DNA of 64,000 nucleotides from Lacticaseibacillus kribbianus (GCF_020180945.1 NZ_JAIPUL010000001.1:1364001-1428000); one strand, 5' to 3'; counted from the stretch's first letter, positions 10,013 to 19,458 are shown. A program made the numbers and translations. The notes: generated from the letters alone by a model not told the origin.

Positions 10013-11044
10013 CTACTTCACATAGCTCCCAAGCGGCGCCGACCGGTACCGCAGCCCGGGCAGCTGATCCACCGTCACAACCCCAGGTGCGGCATTGATC
10101 ACGTCCGGAATCCGGTTGACGATGGTGGCGCAGGTATGGGCCACCGTGTCCGGCTTGGCCACTGCGAAGTCGACGTTCGGGGTGCCCTTCAGGTGCCACT
10201 CGCAGAGGTCGCCCTCACCCGGTTGGTAGACCTTGCCGATCGTCTGAAGCACCAGCGTCGGGCCCTGGTAGGTCTCAATGGTGCAGACCGCCGACATGCC
10301 GATGGCGTGGCCGGCCGGGATGTCCTCACCGGTGGTGTCGGAGTGCACGGTCTGGTCGGCCGTGACCGGCACGCGCTTTTCGCTGATGCTGCGGATCGTC
10401 CAGCCCAGGTGGCTGACCAGTTCCTCGCCGGAGTTCCACATGTAGGACGGGAAGCTTTCGACCTCCGTGATCTGGTGCTTGAAGTCATCCGGCGACAGGC
10501 CGACGCCGTGCGCCTGGGCCAGCGCGAGGCCGTAATCCTCGACGTTGTAGCTGACGGCGCCTTCGATGCGGTCGACCTGGTGCGCGCCGGCCATCACGGT
10601 CAGCGGCAGCTGGCTCCAGAAGATGTCCTGCATGCCGGAGCCGGTGATCGAGACGCCGTGGTCCTTGGCGATGCGGTTGAGCTCGTTGGTTTTTTGCGCC
10701 GAGGTGTTCCAGCTGTAGAACATCTCCTCGCTGGTGGTCACCACGTTGACGCCGTGCTCGAGCACGCGCTTGAAGTGTGCGAAGTTATCCGAGACAAAAC
10801 TGAACAGCGTGACCACGGCGATGTCGGCGCTGACGGTGTCCAGCACCTGGTCGGCGTCGTCGGAGATGGTGATGCCGAGCTTGTGGTCGAGGCCGGCGAA
10901 CTCGCCGACGTCCATCCCCACAATCGCCGGGTTGGTGTCGATGGCGCCGACGATCTCGGCGCCCTTCTCAAGCAGGTACGGCACGATCACCTTCGCCATG
11001 TTCCCGCAGCCGTACTGGATCACACGCACTTTTTGATTCGTCAT
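10013..11044 (-). CDS. NAD(P)-binding dehydrogenase, DapB / diaminopentanoate dehydrogenase-like
   Basis: The 343-residue product has an N-terminal Rossmann fold (VIQYGCGNMAKVIVPYLLEKGAEIVGAIDTNP) followed by an AVVTLFSF segment and TTSEEMFYSW, the pattern of dihydrodipicolinate-reductase-like proteins such as 2,4-diaminopentanoate dehydrogenase. That family oxidises or reduces amino-ketone substrates with NAD(P). The true DapB is shorter, so lysine synthesis is unlikely. The start at 11044 follows GGGAGGC at good spacing; upstream in-frame ATGs lack a site. It is divergent from a MerR-type gene 88 bp away, which may control it. The substrate is not predictable from sequence. Confidence 0.7.
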   Translation of the reverse strand: MTNQKVRVIQYGCGNMAKVIVPYLLEKGAEIVGAIDTNPAIVGMDVGEFAGLDHKLGITISDDADQVLDTVSADIAVVTLFSFVSDNFAHFKRVLEHGVNVVTTSEEMFYSWNTSAQKTNELNRIAKDHGVSITGSGMQDIFWSQLPLTVMAGAHQVDRIEGAVSYNVEDYGLALAQAHGVGLSPDDFKHQITEVESFPSYMWNSGEELVSHLGWTIRSISEKRVPVTADQTVHSDTTGEDIPAGHAIGMSAVCTIETYQGPTLVLQTIGKVYQPGEGDLCEWHLKGTPNVDFAVAKPDTVAHTCATIVNRIPDVINAAPGVVTVDQLPGLRYRSAPLGSYVK

Positions 11045-11066
11045 TGAAAAGCCTCCCATAGATTGA

Positions 11067-11097
11067 TTGCTCACTTTTGAACATAATTAAGTATAAT
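11067..11097 (+). promoter_or_regulatory. MerR-type promoter with 19-bp spacer
   Basis: TTGCTC (11067-11072) and TATAAT (11092-11097) are separated by exactly 19 bp. Known: promoters activated by MerR regulators have overlong 19-20 bp spacers that the regulator distorts. It reads into the MerR gene at 11133, suggesting autoregulation. Confidence 0.65.
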
Positions 11098-11132
11098 GTC
11101 TATGGCAGGTAGAGAGTCAAGGAGGGACACTT

Positions 11133-11966
11133 GTGAACTTACTCAAAATTGGCGCGATGGCCAAGCTCAATCACATTTCGATTCAGACCCTGCGGTTGTA
11201 CGACCAGGAAGGCCTGTTCTCGCCGGCCGAGCGCGACGCGGACACCGGCTACCGCTACTACACGCTGGCCCAGTGCCCGCAGCTGGACATGATCCAGTTC
11301 CTGCGCGGGCTCAGCTTCAGCCTGGCCGAGATTCGCACCCTGATGACCGCCCCGGACGCCAACCGCGCGCTGGCAACGGCGCTGGACGCCAAGCAGGCCA
11401 AGTTGGACGCCCTGACCGTGCGGATTCAGGAGCAGCGCCGGATTCTGAACGACTACCGGGCCAGCGAGGCCTACCAGATTAAGGGCCACCTGGACGCGAC
11501 ACCGCACCTCGAGCAGCGCCCCGAGCGGCGGCTTTTGACCCACGCGATTCGGGGCAACATCTACCAGATGGACGCGACCACCTACGAGCTGGCGCTGCGC
11601 GAGATGAAGGGCTACCTGGCCGAAAACGGCGTGGACGCGTTCTACTACCAGCGCGTCGGCTCGGTGCTGGACGGGCGCTACTTCACCGGCGACGCGCCGC
11701 TGGTTGCCGACACCATGTTCGTCATGGCGGCGGGCCACCGCGGCCTGCCGACCAAGGTGATGCCGGCCGGCCCCTACCTCACCACGTACTGCGACCGCTT
11801 CGAGGACGAGATTGCGGCGATCGGCCGGCTCAGGCGGGCGGTGCAGGGCGGGCACTACCGGGTCTGCGGCGACTACCTGTGCGAGGTGCTGACCGAGGCG
11901 CCGAACCTGGCCGGCGACTCGCGGCACATGTTCCTAAGGCTGCAGCTGCCGGTGCGGGTGGGGTGA
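11133..11966 (+). CDS. MerR-family regulator with GyrI-like effector domain (BmrR type)
   Basis: The 277-residue product has an N-terminal winged helix (KIGAMAKLNHISIQTLRLYDQEGLFSPAERDADTGYRYYT), a helical dimerisation segment (about residues 80-115) and a C-terminal domain of about 150 residues like the GyrI/BmrR ligand domain. The family activates efflux or detoxification genes on binding lipophilic cations. The start is GTG at 11133 with AAGGAGGG 8 bases upstream. It is divergent from the dehydrogenase gene, the most likely target besides itself. Confidence 0.85.
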   Translation: MNLLKIGAMAKLNHISIQTLRLYDQEGLFSPAERDADTGYRYYTLAQCPQLDMIQFLRGLSFSLAEIRTLMTAPDANRALATALDAKQAKLDALTVRIQEQRRILNDYRASEAYQIKGHLDATPHLEQRPERRLLTHAIRGNIYQMDATTYELALREMKGYLAENGVDAFYYQRVGSVLDGRYFTGDAPLVADTMFVMAAGHRGLPTKVMPAGPYLTTYCDRFEDEIAAIGRLRRAVQGGHYRVCGDYLCEVLTEAPNLAGDSRHMFLRLQLPVRVG

Positions 11967-12117
11967 GCCCCTCGCCCGTCCTGAGCCAGAATGAGCCCTT
12001 AACCGCCAAGGAAAAATGGCCCGACCCGTACCGACACTGGATAATGCCAACGCTACGCGTGCCGATTTATTTTGGCTGGGTCAATCAGCGCACAGGCACC
12101 GCAACCATCACCACGTG

Positions 12118-13236
12118 CTACTGCTGATTCTCAGAGCCCTTGGCTTGCTTCGGCGGACTCGGCTGCTGGCGGAACCATTGATACGACGACGTGCCATGAC
12201 CAACCGTCTCGTCTTGCTGGTCGAAGTAACTCAGCCGTGGAAAATGCAGCGTGACTGCGGTCCCGACGTGCGGCGTCGAGGCAATGGTGAGGTGATGTCC
12301 CAGGCGTTCACTCAACCGCTGGGCTAGGTACAGGCCTAAGCCGGTTGACTTGGTGTCGTTGACGCGGCCGTTGGTGCCGGTGAAGCCCTTGTCGAACACC
12401 CGGGGCAGCTCATCCGCAGCGATGCCGATGCCGTCGTCCTGGATGGTCAGCGTTACCTCATTGGCCAGCGACGCGAGCGTCACCGTAATGTGGCCACCGG
12501 GCGCGGTGTACTTCAGCGCGTTGGAGAAAAGCTGCGTCAGGATGAAGCGCAGCCACTTGCCGTCGGTCACGACCTGCAAATCATCCCCTTCGATTGCGAC
12601 GCTGAGGCGACCCTGAATGAATTCGTCGCGCAAGCCGACGATCACCTGCTCAACCTGCGCCTGAAGAAAACACGTCGCAAGCAGGTAATCGTGGGCAAAG
12701 CTGTCCATTCGCGCGTAGTAGAGGACCTGCGCCACGTAATGATCAACGCGCCTCAGCTGATGGTGCAGCGCCGATTTCGTCGCAAAATCCGTCGCCTCGT
12801 CGGCCAGCAAGCCGGCAGCCGCCAGTGGCAGCTTAATCTCGTGCACCCAGGACTCGATGAAGGCTGCCTGGTCTTGATGGGCCACAAGCAGGTGGTTGTA
12901 TGACTCGCGATGCGTCAACTGCAGGCGGTCAACCGCCGCGGCCACCTCCCGCTGGTAAGCCGTTCGCCCCACCAGCGGGGTGTCATCGCTCGCCTGAACC
13001 GCCGCCAAGCGGTCCAGGAAGCGGCGCGCGCGGCGGTACTGGCGCCAAAGATTGCCCGCTCCGGCCAGGAGGCTCAACGTTGCGATGTACACCAGCGTCG
13101 CCGCGCGCACCTGCTGAAGCGGATCCAGCCACAGACCAAAGCAAAAAAGACCGACGCCGCCGCAAAGCAGGGCAATATCGATCCGACGATCTTTGAGGTA
13201 CGCGAGAAAAGACATCCGATTCTTTTCAATCATCAT
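12118..13236 (-). CDS. Sensor histidine kinase, BceS-like
   Basis: The 372-residue membrane kinase has two N-terminal membrane helices (about residues 19-37 and 45-62) with almost no external loop, the layout of intramembrane-sensing kinases. The phospho-acceptor is H132 in ESWVHEIKLPLAA, followed by N-box FSNALKYTAPGG, DDGIGI and GLGLYLAQRL ATP-binding motifs. It starts at an ATGA overlap with the response regulator. Known: BceS-type kinases sense the flux of a partner ABC transporter exporting or removing peptide antibiotics. The divergent ABC genes at 13993-16069 are the probable partner. Confidence 0.88.
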   Translation of the reverse strand: MMIEKNRMSFLAYLKDRRIDIALLCGGVGLFCFGLWLDPLQQVRAATLVYIATLSLLAGAGNLWRQYRRARRFLDRLAAVQASDDTPLVGRTAYQREVAAAVDRLQLTHRESYNHLLVAHQDQAAFIESWVHEIKLPLAAAGLLADEATDFATKSALHHQLRRVDHYVAQVLYYARMDSFAHDYLLATCFLQAQVEQVIVGLRDEFIQGRLSVAIEGDDLQVVTDGKWLRFILTQLFSNALKYTAPGGHITVTLASLANEVTLTIQDDGIGIAADELPRVFDKGFTGTNGRVNDTKSTGLGLYLAQRLSERLGHHLTIASTPHVGTAVTLHFPRLSYFDQQDETVGHGTSSYQWFRQQPSPPKQAKGSENQQ

Positions 13237-13904
13237 GGCACCATGTAGCCCTGGGCGACCCGGGTGACGATGTACTGATCAACGCCCGCCGCGGCAATTT
13301 TTTGCCGCAACCGGGAGATGTTGACCGTCAGCGTGTTATCGTCCACGAAGCGCTTATCCTGCCACAGCTTGTTGAGCAGTTCGTCGCGGGTGACGATGTG
13401 GCCGTGGGCGCGCATCAGAAGCCACAGCAGTTGAAATTCGTTGGTTGACAACGTGATCTGCTGCTCCCCGACAAGCACCTCGCGCGTTTGGACATTGAGG
13501 CTCACACCGTTGTGGGCCAGTGCGGTCGCGTCGTCGCGGTACTGATACGTGCGCCGCAGCATCGCGTTGACTTTGGCGATCAGAACGTCCATGTCGAACG
13601 GTTTTTGGATGTAGTCATCGCCGCCGAGGTTCATTGCCATAATCTGGTCGGCATCCGCATCGCGACTCGAGATAAAAATGACCGGGACCTGGCTGAAGTC
13701 ACGGATTTTCTGCATCCAGTAGAAGCCGTCGTACACCGGCAGATTAATGTCCAGCAAGATCAACTCGGGACGGCGGTCGGCAACCTGGCGCTCGATGGTC
13801 GTGAAATCGGTCACCACCTGCACCTCAAACTGCCACTTGCGCAGGGCCTTGGCTAACAGCTCGGCAACCGTGCCCTCGTCTTCAATCAGCATGATTTTCA
13901 CCAT
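13233..13904 (-). CDS. OmpR/PhoB-family response regulator, BceR-like
   Basis: The product is about 223 residues: a receiver domain with acidic pocket ED, phospho-acceptor D near residue 52 (LILLDINLPVYDG) and K in QKPFD, then a winged-helix DNA-binding domain ending TRVAQGYMVP. I prefer the ATG at 13904 (GGGGAG 8 bases upstream) over one two codons earlier. It is first in a two-gene operon with the kinase and divergent from the ABC operon, as in bce-type modules. Confidence 0.9.
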   Translation of the reverse strand: MVKIMLIEDEGTVAELLAKALRKWQFEVQVVTDFTTIERQVADRRPELILLDINLPVYDGFYWMQKIRDFSQVPVIFISSRDADADQIMAMNLGGDDYIQKPFDMDVLIAKVNAMLRRTYQYRDDATALAHNGVSLNVQTREVLVGEQQITLSTNEFQLLWLLMRAHGHIVTRDELLNKLWQDKRFVDDNTLTVNISRLRQKIAAAGVDQYIVTRVAQGYMVP

Positions 13905-13992
13905 CGGCATCGCTCCCCTTCTATACTTAGCTTAGCGGTTTTGCGTGGCCATCTCAAGCGGTGTTATGATGGTTCAAAGGGGGATGATTGCA

Positions 13993-14760
13993 GTGGCATT
14001 CGTTCGGATTCAGCACCTGACCAAACGCTACGGGCAGCACCGGGCAGTGCTGAACGACTTCAGCCTAGATGTCGCAGCCAACGAGTTCGTCGGCGTTATG
14101 GGCCCAAGCGGGGCGGGCAAATCAACCCTGCTCAATATCATTGCGACCCTGACGAAGCCGACTTCAGGCACCGTGCATGTTGGCGACCAACCGGTGACAC
14201 AGTGGGGCGACGCCAAAAGCGCCGCATTTCGCCGCACCCAGCTTGGCCTGATTGTGCAGACGTTCAACTTGATTCCAGAGCTGACGGTTGCGGACAACCT
14301 CGCGCTGCCGCTGACCATGCTGCCGCCGCGGCCCAAGGATCTGGCCGAGCGGGTAGCCCAGGTTGCAGATCAGTTCGGCCTCGAGCCGTTGCTGACCCAG
14401 TACCCCCACCAGCTGAGCGGCGGCCAACAGCAGCGCGTCGCCGCTGCGCGCGCCATCATCACCCGGCCCCGCCTGATTCTGGCCGATGAGCCGACCGGCA
14501 GCCTCGATTCACATGCCGCAACCACCTTCTTGCAGCACCTAGACTGGCTGCATCGTAGGGCCCAGACGACCATCCTGATGGTCACGCACGATGCGTTCAC
14601 CGCAAGCTTTTGTGACCGCATCGTCTTCATTAAAGACGGGCAATTCTTCGCCGAGGTCACGCGCCACGGCGACCGAGAAGCTTTTTTCGAGCGAATCATC
14701 GACATGGCCGCGACCATCGGCGGGGGAAGGCGGCAGGATGCGACATTCAATCAAGACTAG
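13993..14760 (+). CDS. ABC transporter ATP-binding protein, BceA-like
   Basis: The 255-residue ATPase carries Walker A GPSGAGKST, a Q-loop (QTFNLIPELTV), signature LSGGQQQR, Walker B LILADEPTG and H-loop MVTHD, in the MacB/BceA subfamily. I chose the GTG at 13993, which gives the standard VRIQHLTKRYG start and has AAAGGGGG about 9 bases upstream; in-frame ATGs further up are poorly placed. It overlaps the permease gene by 23 bp. Inferred role: with the permease, resistance to or detection of cell-wall-active peptides. Confidence 0.9.
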   Translation: MAFVRIQHLTKRYGQHRAVLNDFSLDVAANEFVGVMGPSGAGKSTLLNIIATLTKPTSGTVHVGDQPVTQWGDAKSAAFRRTQLGLIVQTFNLIPELTVADNLALPLTMLPPRPKDLAERVAQVADQFGLEPLLTQYPHQLSGGQQQRVAAARAIITRPRLILADEPTGSLDSHAATTFLQHLDWLHRRAQTTILMVTHDAFTASFCDRIVFIKDGQFFAEVTRHGDREAFFERIIDMAATIGGGRRQDATFNQD

Positions 14761-16069
14761 GCTGGCCCTCCACAAGGCCTTGGGCCGGGTGCTGGTCTTC
14801 GCCGGCGGGACGCTAGCGGCCGTCTTGTACGCGCTGCTCGCAATTCTGGCCGACCCGGCAATCACCCAAGCGACCATGCCGACCACGGCACGGCTCATCG
14901 CACAATGCCTGTGGCCCCTCGTTGAGATACTCGGAGGACTTGAGGTGCTGGTCATGGCGTACCTCTACCAGGTGATGCTATCCCGCTACACGTCCGAGTT
15001 TCGCCTGTACCGAACGATTGGAATGCCGCGGTGGTACCTCGCCTGCCAGCTGATCGGCGATAATCTCGTCTGGGCGGTACTGACCGTCGGCTTCGGAATC
15101 GTCTTTGGCATCCTCACCTCTAAATTTTGGGTCATGTGGCTGGTGCGGATGATGGCACTGCCGCTGAGCACCGGTATCCTGTGGTCGGGACGTGCGGCGG
15201 GCCTGCTGCTGATCGGCTACACCCTTGGCTACGCTGCGCTGGCCGTGAGCGGCTGGCTGCGGTTGGGCCAGCCAGCCAGCGGTCGCGATGGCGGCCGTCG
15301 CGCACGCCCTGACCCGACCCGGTGGTGGTGGATTGCGGCTGCCTTGTCCCCGCTAGGCTTAGGCGTCGGCGATTACGGACTGGGTCACTGGGCGGCCTCC
15401 CCATTAGACGACGCCGCCTGGTTTGGTCTGGCACTGATTGGCCTGATTGGGACCTGCGCCGCCACGCTGCCAGCAGCGTTGGCTCTGCTGGCCAGGGCGT
15501 CCGCCGTCAGACGGCGGGCGGCATGGCTATTAGGTGTCACCACCAGTCGCGAGTTCTTGCGGCACCACTGGCTGACGATGAGCCTGGCCGCGGGTCTGCT
15601 GAGCGGCGCGTTCGTGCTGCTGATTGCCGGCCTGATCCAGTACCAGGCACTGCACACGGCAAGGCCGCTGGTGCCCTTCCTGAGCGCATTGATTCCCGTC
15701 AACGGTGTCGGAATCGATGCCGTCGCCGGGATCTCCTTATTCACCACCACCGTAATCGGGTTGGCCACCATCATTGCAACGGCCATCATCCTCGGTCTTG
15801 CGCAACGCTTGAACGGTCTGGCAATCAGCAACACAGACACGCTTTCCCAGCTGGGCATGCCTCAGACCCTGCTGAGCTGGATTGAACGGTTGGAGGCGCG
15901 CTTAGTCGGTGCCCTGCCGCTGACGTTGGGGGTGCTGAACGCCAGCCTCATTCTGGGCGGAAAAATGACGGCGCTGCTTAAGGAAGCCAACGCCGCTTGG
16001 TTCATCATCGCAGCCTTCATCCTGTACCCACTCGCAATTCAGACGACCCGGCGAACTGCGCACGTGTAG
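14738..16069 (+). CDS. ABC permease, BceB-like but without the large extracellular domain
   Basis: The 443-residue membrane protein has about ten predicted membrane helices. The ATG at 14738 begins MRHSIKTRLALHKALGRVL after a GGCGGCAGG site, overlapping the ATPase gene; the longer open frame upstream is only the ATPase gene read in another frame. Known BceB permeases are about 650 residues and have an extracellular domain of roughly 200 residues between helices 7 and 8. Here helix 7 (LTMSLAAGLLSGAFVLLIAGL) and helix 8 are separated by only about 20 residues. It may therefore be a different branch of the FtsX-like permeases. Confidence 0.75.
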   Translation: MRHSIKTRLALHKALGRVLVFAGGTLAAVLYALLAILADPAITQATMPTTARLIAQCLWPLVEILGGLEVLVMAYLYQVMLSRYTSEFRLYRTIGMPRWYLACQLIGDNLVWAVLTVGFGIVFGILTSKFWVMWLVRMMALPLSTGILWSGRAAGLLLIGYTLGYAALAVSGWLRLGQPASGRDGGRRARPDPTRWWWIAAALSPLGLGVGDYGLGHWAASPLDDAAWFGLALIGLIGTCAATLPAALALLARASAVRRRAAWLLGVTTSREFLRHHWLTMSLAAGLLSGAFVLLIAGLIQYQALHTARPLVPFLSALIPVNGVGIDAVAGISLFTTTVIGLATIIATAIILGLAQRLNGLAISNTDTLSQLGMPQTLLSWIERLEARLVGALPLTLGVLNASLILGGKMTALLKEANAAWFIIAAFILYPLAIQTTRRTAHV

Positions 16070-16137
16070 CCGAAAAGTCCACGTTCGCGCCAACGAATCC
16101 AACACAATCCGCCCTCTTGGGTAGACAAGCCACTCGG

Positions 16138-16166
16138 AAACGCTTGCCTTCCTGAGCGGGCGTTTT
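16138..16166 (+). terminator. Weak terminator-like hairpin after the ABC operon
   Basis: AAACGC pairs with GCGTTT over an 17-base interval and runs into TTTTT. The stem is short, so support is modest. Confidence 0.4.
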
Positions 16167-16341
16167 TGTGCAGACCGAAAAGATGCGAGGTGCACCGTAA
16201 CCGCACGCGGCGGGCTGGGATTTGTGACCCGCCGATCACCACATCAATACGTTTTGGCTATGAATTAACGTTCGATATAAGCATTAGACTTGGCGGCCGA
16301 AACGCCATAAGCTGTATCCGCAATCGAATGGAGGTCCCATC

Positions 16342-17193
16342 ATGAAGCAGATTCAACTCAACAACGGCGTGTCCATGCCGCAGCTCGGCTACGGCGTCTT
16401 TCAGATTGACGACTTAGCGCAGTGCGAGCAGGCCGTGCTTGACGCCCTGCAAACCGGCTACCGACTGATCGACACCGCGGCCACCTACGGCAACGAGGCC
16501 GCCGTCGGCCGCGCCATCGCCAAAAGCGGCGTCCCGCGCCAGGACATTTTCGTCTCCAGCAAGGTCTGGATTCAAGATACCGGCTACGAGAAGACCATGG
16601 CCTCGTTTCAAAAGACGCTCGCTAACCTGCAGACGGACTACCTCGACCTGTACTTGATTCACATGCCCTACGGCGACTATTACGGCAGCTGGCGGGCGAT
16701 GACGGAACTATACCGGGCCGGCAGAATCCGCGCAATCGGCGTCTGCAACTTCCTGCCCGACCGCCTGGTTGACCTGATTCAGTCCTTCGACGTTATGCCC
16801 GCGGTCAACCAGATCGAACTGCATCCGTTCTCTCAGCGCCGCGCGCTGCGCGACCTGATGGCCAAGTACCGCATCGCGCCGATGGCCTGGGCACCGTTCG
16901 CCGAGGGCCGCAATGACCTGTTCACGCACCCGGTGCTCAAGGCAATCGGCGACCGGTACGGCAAAACCCCCGCTCAGGTGACGCTGCGCTGGCTGCGGCA
17001 ACGCAACATCATCGCCATTCCCAAGTCGGTTCACCTGGCGCGAATTCGGCAGAACTTCGCCGTCGATGACTTCACGCTGTCCGGGGCAGACATGGCGGCC
17101 ATCGCCGCGCTCGACACCGGCCACCCCCTGATTCTGGCGGTCGACACCTGCGAGGAGGCCTACCGCCTGCACCACATCACGTTCGTTCAGTGA
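16342..17193 (+). CDS. Aldo/keto reductase
   Basis: The 283-residue NADPH-dependent carbonyl reductase has the AKR catalytic tetrad: D44 (RLIDTAATYGNE), Y49, K74 (VSSKVW) and H107 (YLIHMP). Cofactor-side residues IPKSVHLARIRQN are near 230. It resembles the AKR5 group (2,5-diketo-D-gluconate or methylglyoxal-type reductases). Start at 16342 has GGAGGT upstream. Its stop is immediately next to that of the convergent LysR gene. Cytosolic reduction of aldehydes or ketones is expected; the substrate is unknown. Confidence 0.9.
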   Translation: MKQIQLNNGVSMPQLGYGVFQIDDLAQCEQAVLDALQTGYRLIDTAATYGNEAAVGRAIAKSGVPRQDIFVSSKVWIQDTGYEKTMASFQKTLANLQTDYLDLYLIHMPYGDYYGSWRAMTELYRAGRIRAIGVCNFLPDRLVDLIQSFDVMPAVNQIELHPFSQRRALRDLMAKYRIAPMAWAPFAEGRNDLFTHPVLKAIGDRYGKTPAQVTLRWLRQRNIIAIPKSVHLARIRQNFAVDDFTLSGADMAAIAALDTGHPLILAVDTCEEAYRLHHITFVQ

Positions 17194-18075
17194 TCACGCG
17201 TTGCCGGGCATGAGGGCCTGCATGGGCGCCAAGAAGGCGCGTGCCGCAGGCGAAAGCTGCCCGGCCCTGGGCCAGATCAGGCTGGCGTGCCCCTCCAGCC
17301 GCGGGGCCAGCGGCACGAACCGCAGATCGGTGTTTGCGGTGTTGATGATGCCGTCCAGGCACAGGGCCACGCCGACGCCGGCGCTCACCATGATGCTGGC
17401 GTTGTACAGCAGATTGTAGGTGGCCACGACGTGCAGGCGATTCTCACTAGCGCCCAGCCAATCCCCCAGGAGGTCGAGGCTCCCCGTCTGCTGCGGGGCG
17501 ATCACCGGTTGGTCGCGCAGGTCCGCCACCGTCACACTGGCTCGCTGGCCCAGCGGCGAATCGCGCCCCACCAGCACTCCCCAGCCGGTGGTGCCGGGCA
17601 GGTTAAGGTAGTGGTAGTCGGTCTTATCGGTCGGCTCCATGACGACCCCGAAGTCCAACAGCCCGGTTGCCATCCGGGCGTGGACATCGTTGGCGTCGGT
17701 GCTGTAAACATTGGCGGTGACGTGCGGCGCCGTCTCGCGCAGCCTGCCGATTGCCGTCGCGACCGTCGCCATCATCGGCGCCTCCGCGCTACCGATCGTG
17801 ATGTTGCCCGTCACCTCCTGGGTCCGCTGCACGTTGGCGATGGTTTTGTCCGCCAGCGAGACGATCTGCCGCGCCTGGTGAACGAAGTAGTCGCCGGCGC
17901 TGGTCAACGCGATGCTCCGGCTCCCGCGCTCGAACAGCGTGACCCCGAGCTCGTCCTCCAAGTCGTGCAGCTGCCGTGAGATTGTCGGCTGCGACACGTG
18001 CAGCTTCTCCGCGGCGTGCGAGATGTTGCGCTCGTCGACAACCGTCAAAAAGTAACGCAAAACACGTAGTTCCAT
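17194..18075 (-). CDS. LysR-family transcriptional regulator
   Basis: The 293-residue regulator starts MELRVLRYFLTVVDERNISHAAEKLHVSQPTISRQLHDLEDELG, a classical LysR helix-turn-helix, followed by a periplasmic-binding-like co-inducer domain. The ATG at 18075 has GGAGGACGG directly upstream and the longer frame does not. It is divergent from the acetyltransferase/oxidoreductase operon (18186 onward) and convergent with the aldo/keto reductase, so the divergent operon is the likely target. Confidence 0.9.
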   Translation of the reverse strand: MELRVLRYFLTVVDERNISHAAEKLHVSQPTISRQLHDLEDELGVTLFERGSRSIALTSAGDYFVHQARQIVSLADKTIANVQRTQEVTGNITIGSAEAPMMATVATAIGRLRETAPHVTANVYSTDANDVHARMATGLLDFGVVMEPTDKTDYHYLNLPGTTGWGVLVGRDSPLGQRASVTVADLRDQPVIAPQQTGSLDLLGDWLGASENRLHVVATYNLLYNASIMVSAGVGVALCLDGIINTANTDLRFVPLAPRLEGHASLIWPRAGQLSPAARAFLAPMQALMPGNA

Positions 18076-18185
18076 CCGTCCGTCCTCCATGCATTTTGAA
18101 CATAGTATAGCATTCAGCATAGATATTAGTCAGGAGGACGGATCCCAGTTATACTCATGACTGTCACCAACAAGGAGGCCCATCA

Positions 18186-18752
18186 ATGACAATTCCGTTA
18201 CCAGAGCTAATCGACTTCGGCGCGGTGCAGTGGCAAGGCGACACGCCGCGCCAGATCGACGCAATCGTCGCCCGCGCCAGCCGCGCCCTCCTCGCGTTCA
18301 ACCAGTCACAAAGCGAGGCGGCGCGGCGCGAATTACTCAGTCAGCTTTTCGCGGCGCCGCTGGCCCAGGATTCGGTGATCAACCCGCCGTTTCAGACCGA
18401 CTTCGGCGCGCACACGTTCATCGGCCGACACGTCTTCATCAATCGGGATTGCTTCTTCGTCGACCTCGGCGGCCTCTACATTGAAGACCACGCCTTGATT
18501 GGGCCCCGGGCCATGTTGATCTCAGTCGGCCACAACGAAGACCCGGCCCATCGCCGCGACCTGGTGCTGAAGGCCGTTCGCATCAAGCGCGGCGCATGGC
18601 TCGGCGCCAACGTGACGGTGCTGCCGGGGGTGACCATCGGCGAGAACGCGATTGTCGGGGCCGGCGCGGTCGTCACGAAGGACGTGCCGGCCAACACCGT
18701 GGTCGCCGGCGTCCCCGCGAAGGTCATTCGCACCATTCAAAAGGCGCAATGA
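18186..18752 (+). CDS. Sugar O-acetyltransferase (LacA/Maa type)
   Basis: The 188-residue hexapeptide-repeat acyltransferase has a left-handed beta-helix signature ([15 protein letters not shown] through [47 protein letters not shown]) and the catalytic histidine region [11 protein letters not shown]. Family members acetylate maltose, galactosides or similar sugars using acetyl-CoA. AAGGAGG lies upstream. It begins a plus-strand operon with two oxidoreductases. Confidence 0.9.
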   Translation: MTIPLPELIDFGAVQWQGDTPRQIDAIVARASRALLAFNQSQSEAARRELLSQLFAAPLAQDSVINPPFQTDFGAHTFIGRHVFINRDCFFVDLGGLYIEDHALIGPRAMLISVGHNEDPAHRRDLVLKAVRIKRGAWLGANVTVLPGVTIGENAIVGAGAVVTKDVPANTVVAGVPAKVIRTIQKAQ

Positions 18753-18785
18753 CGCATGATTAAGGACAAAAAAGGAGTGTGTTGA

Positions 18786-19430
18786 ATGGCACATATTTTG
18801 ATTGTCGGGGCGAACGGCGCCACCGCAAGAATCGTCACCGAACGGCTGTTGAGGGAAACCACCGACACCCTGGTGCTGTACCTGCGCAACGCCCGGCGCC
18901 TGGCGCGGTACGCCGGCAACGCGCGGGTGACCGTCATCGAGGGCGATGCGACTGATGTTCCCGCGCTGACCGCCGCGATGGTCGGCATCGACCTCGTGTA
19001 CGCCAACCTCGGCGGGACTGCGCTGGCCAGCACCACCAACGCGCTGGTGGCCGCCATGAGCGCGGCCGGCGTCGCCCGCCTGATTTTTTACAGTGCCCTC
19101 GGTGCCCTTCACGAGGTGCCCGGCAAGTTCGGCGCATGGAATGAGCAGGCGATTGCCGCCTACCTGCCGGGGTTCCGCGAATCCGCCAAGATTCTGGCGG
19201 CGCATCCCGCGCTCAATGCGACGCAGATTCGCCCCGCTTGGCTGACCGACCGGGACGAAATCGACTACGAAACCACCAGTGCCGACGACCCATTCAGGGG
19301 CACGGAGGTCTCCCGGCAAAGCGTGGCCGATTTCGTCGTGCGCCTGATTAAGGACCCAACCCTGTACCCCAACGACAGCATCGGCCTGAACAAGCCCAAC
19401 ACCGACGGCGACAAGCCGGCCTGGATGTAA
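18786..19430 (+). CDS. NAD(P)-binding oxidoreductase, NmrA/atypical SDR
   Basis: The 214-residue Rossmann protein starts MAHILIVGANGATARIVTERLL (GxxGxxG-like dinucleotide motif) and lacks the classical YxxxK pair, as in atypical SDRs that act as NAD(P)H sensors or quinone/flavin reductases. The middle segment LIFYSALGALHEVPGKFGAWNEQAIAAYL and the end DSIGLNKPNT closely resemble the protein at 25859-26509, so the two are paralogues. Spaced 33 bp after the acetyltransferase and 28 bp before the alcohol dehydrogenase. Confidence 0.85.
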   Translation: MAHILIVGANGATARIVTERLLRETTDTLVLYLRNARRLARYAGNARVTVIEGDATDVPALTAAMVGIDLVYANLGGTALASTTNALVAAMSAAGVARLIFYSALGALHEVPGKFGAWNEQAIAAYLPGFRESAKILAAHPALNATQIRPAWLTDRDEIDYETTSADDPFRGTEVSRQSVADFVVRLIKDPTLYPNDSIGLNKPNTDGDKPAWM

Positions 19431-19458
19431 CCATCACAATACAATGGAGGTTTTCAGC

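Noticed and set aside
9752-11047. Long plus-strand open frame (431 codons) opposite the dehydrogenase gene
   Set aside because: It is a shadow frame in GC-rich DNA; the minus-strand gene has a ribosome binding site and a clear Rossmann fold, while this frame is His/Val/Asp-rich low-complexity sequence without a start site.
16138-16166. Possible riboswitch before the aldo/keto reductase
   Set aside because: Only a short hairpin with a T-run is visible, better explained as a weak terminator of the ABC operon.
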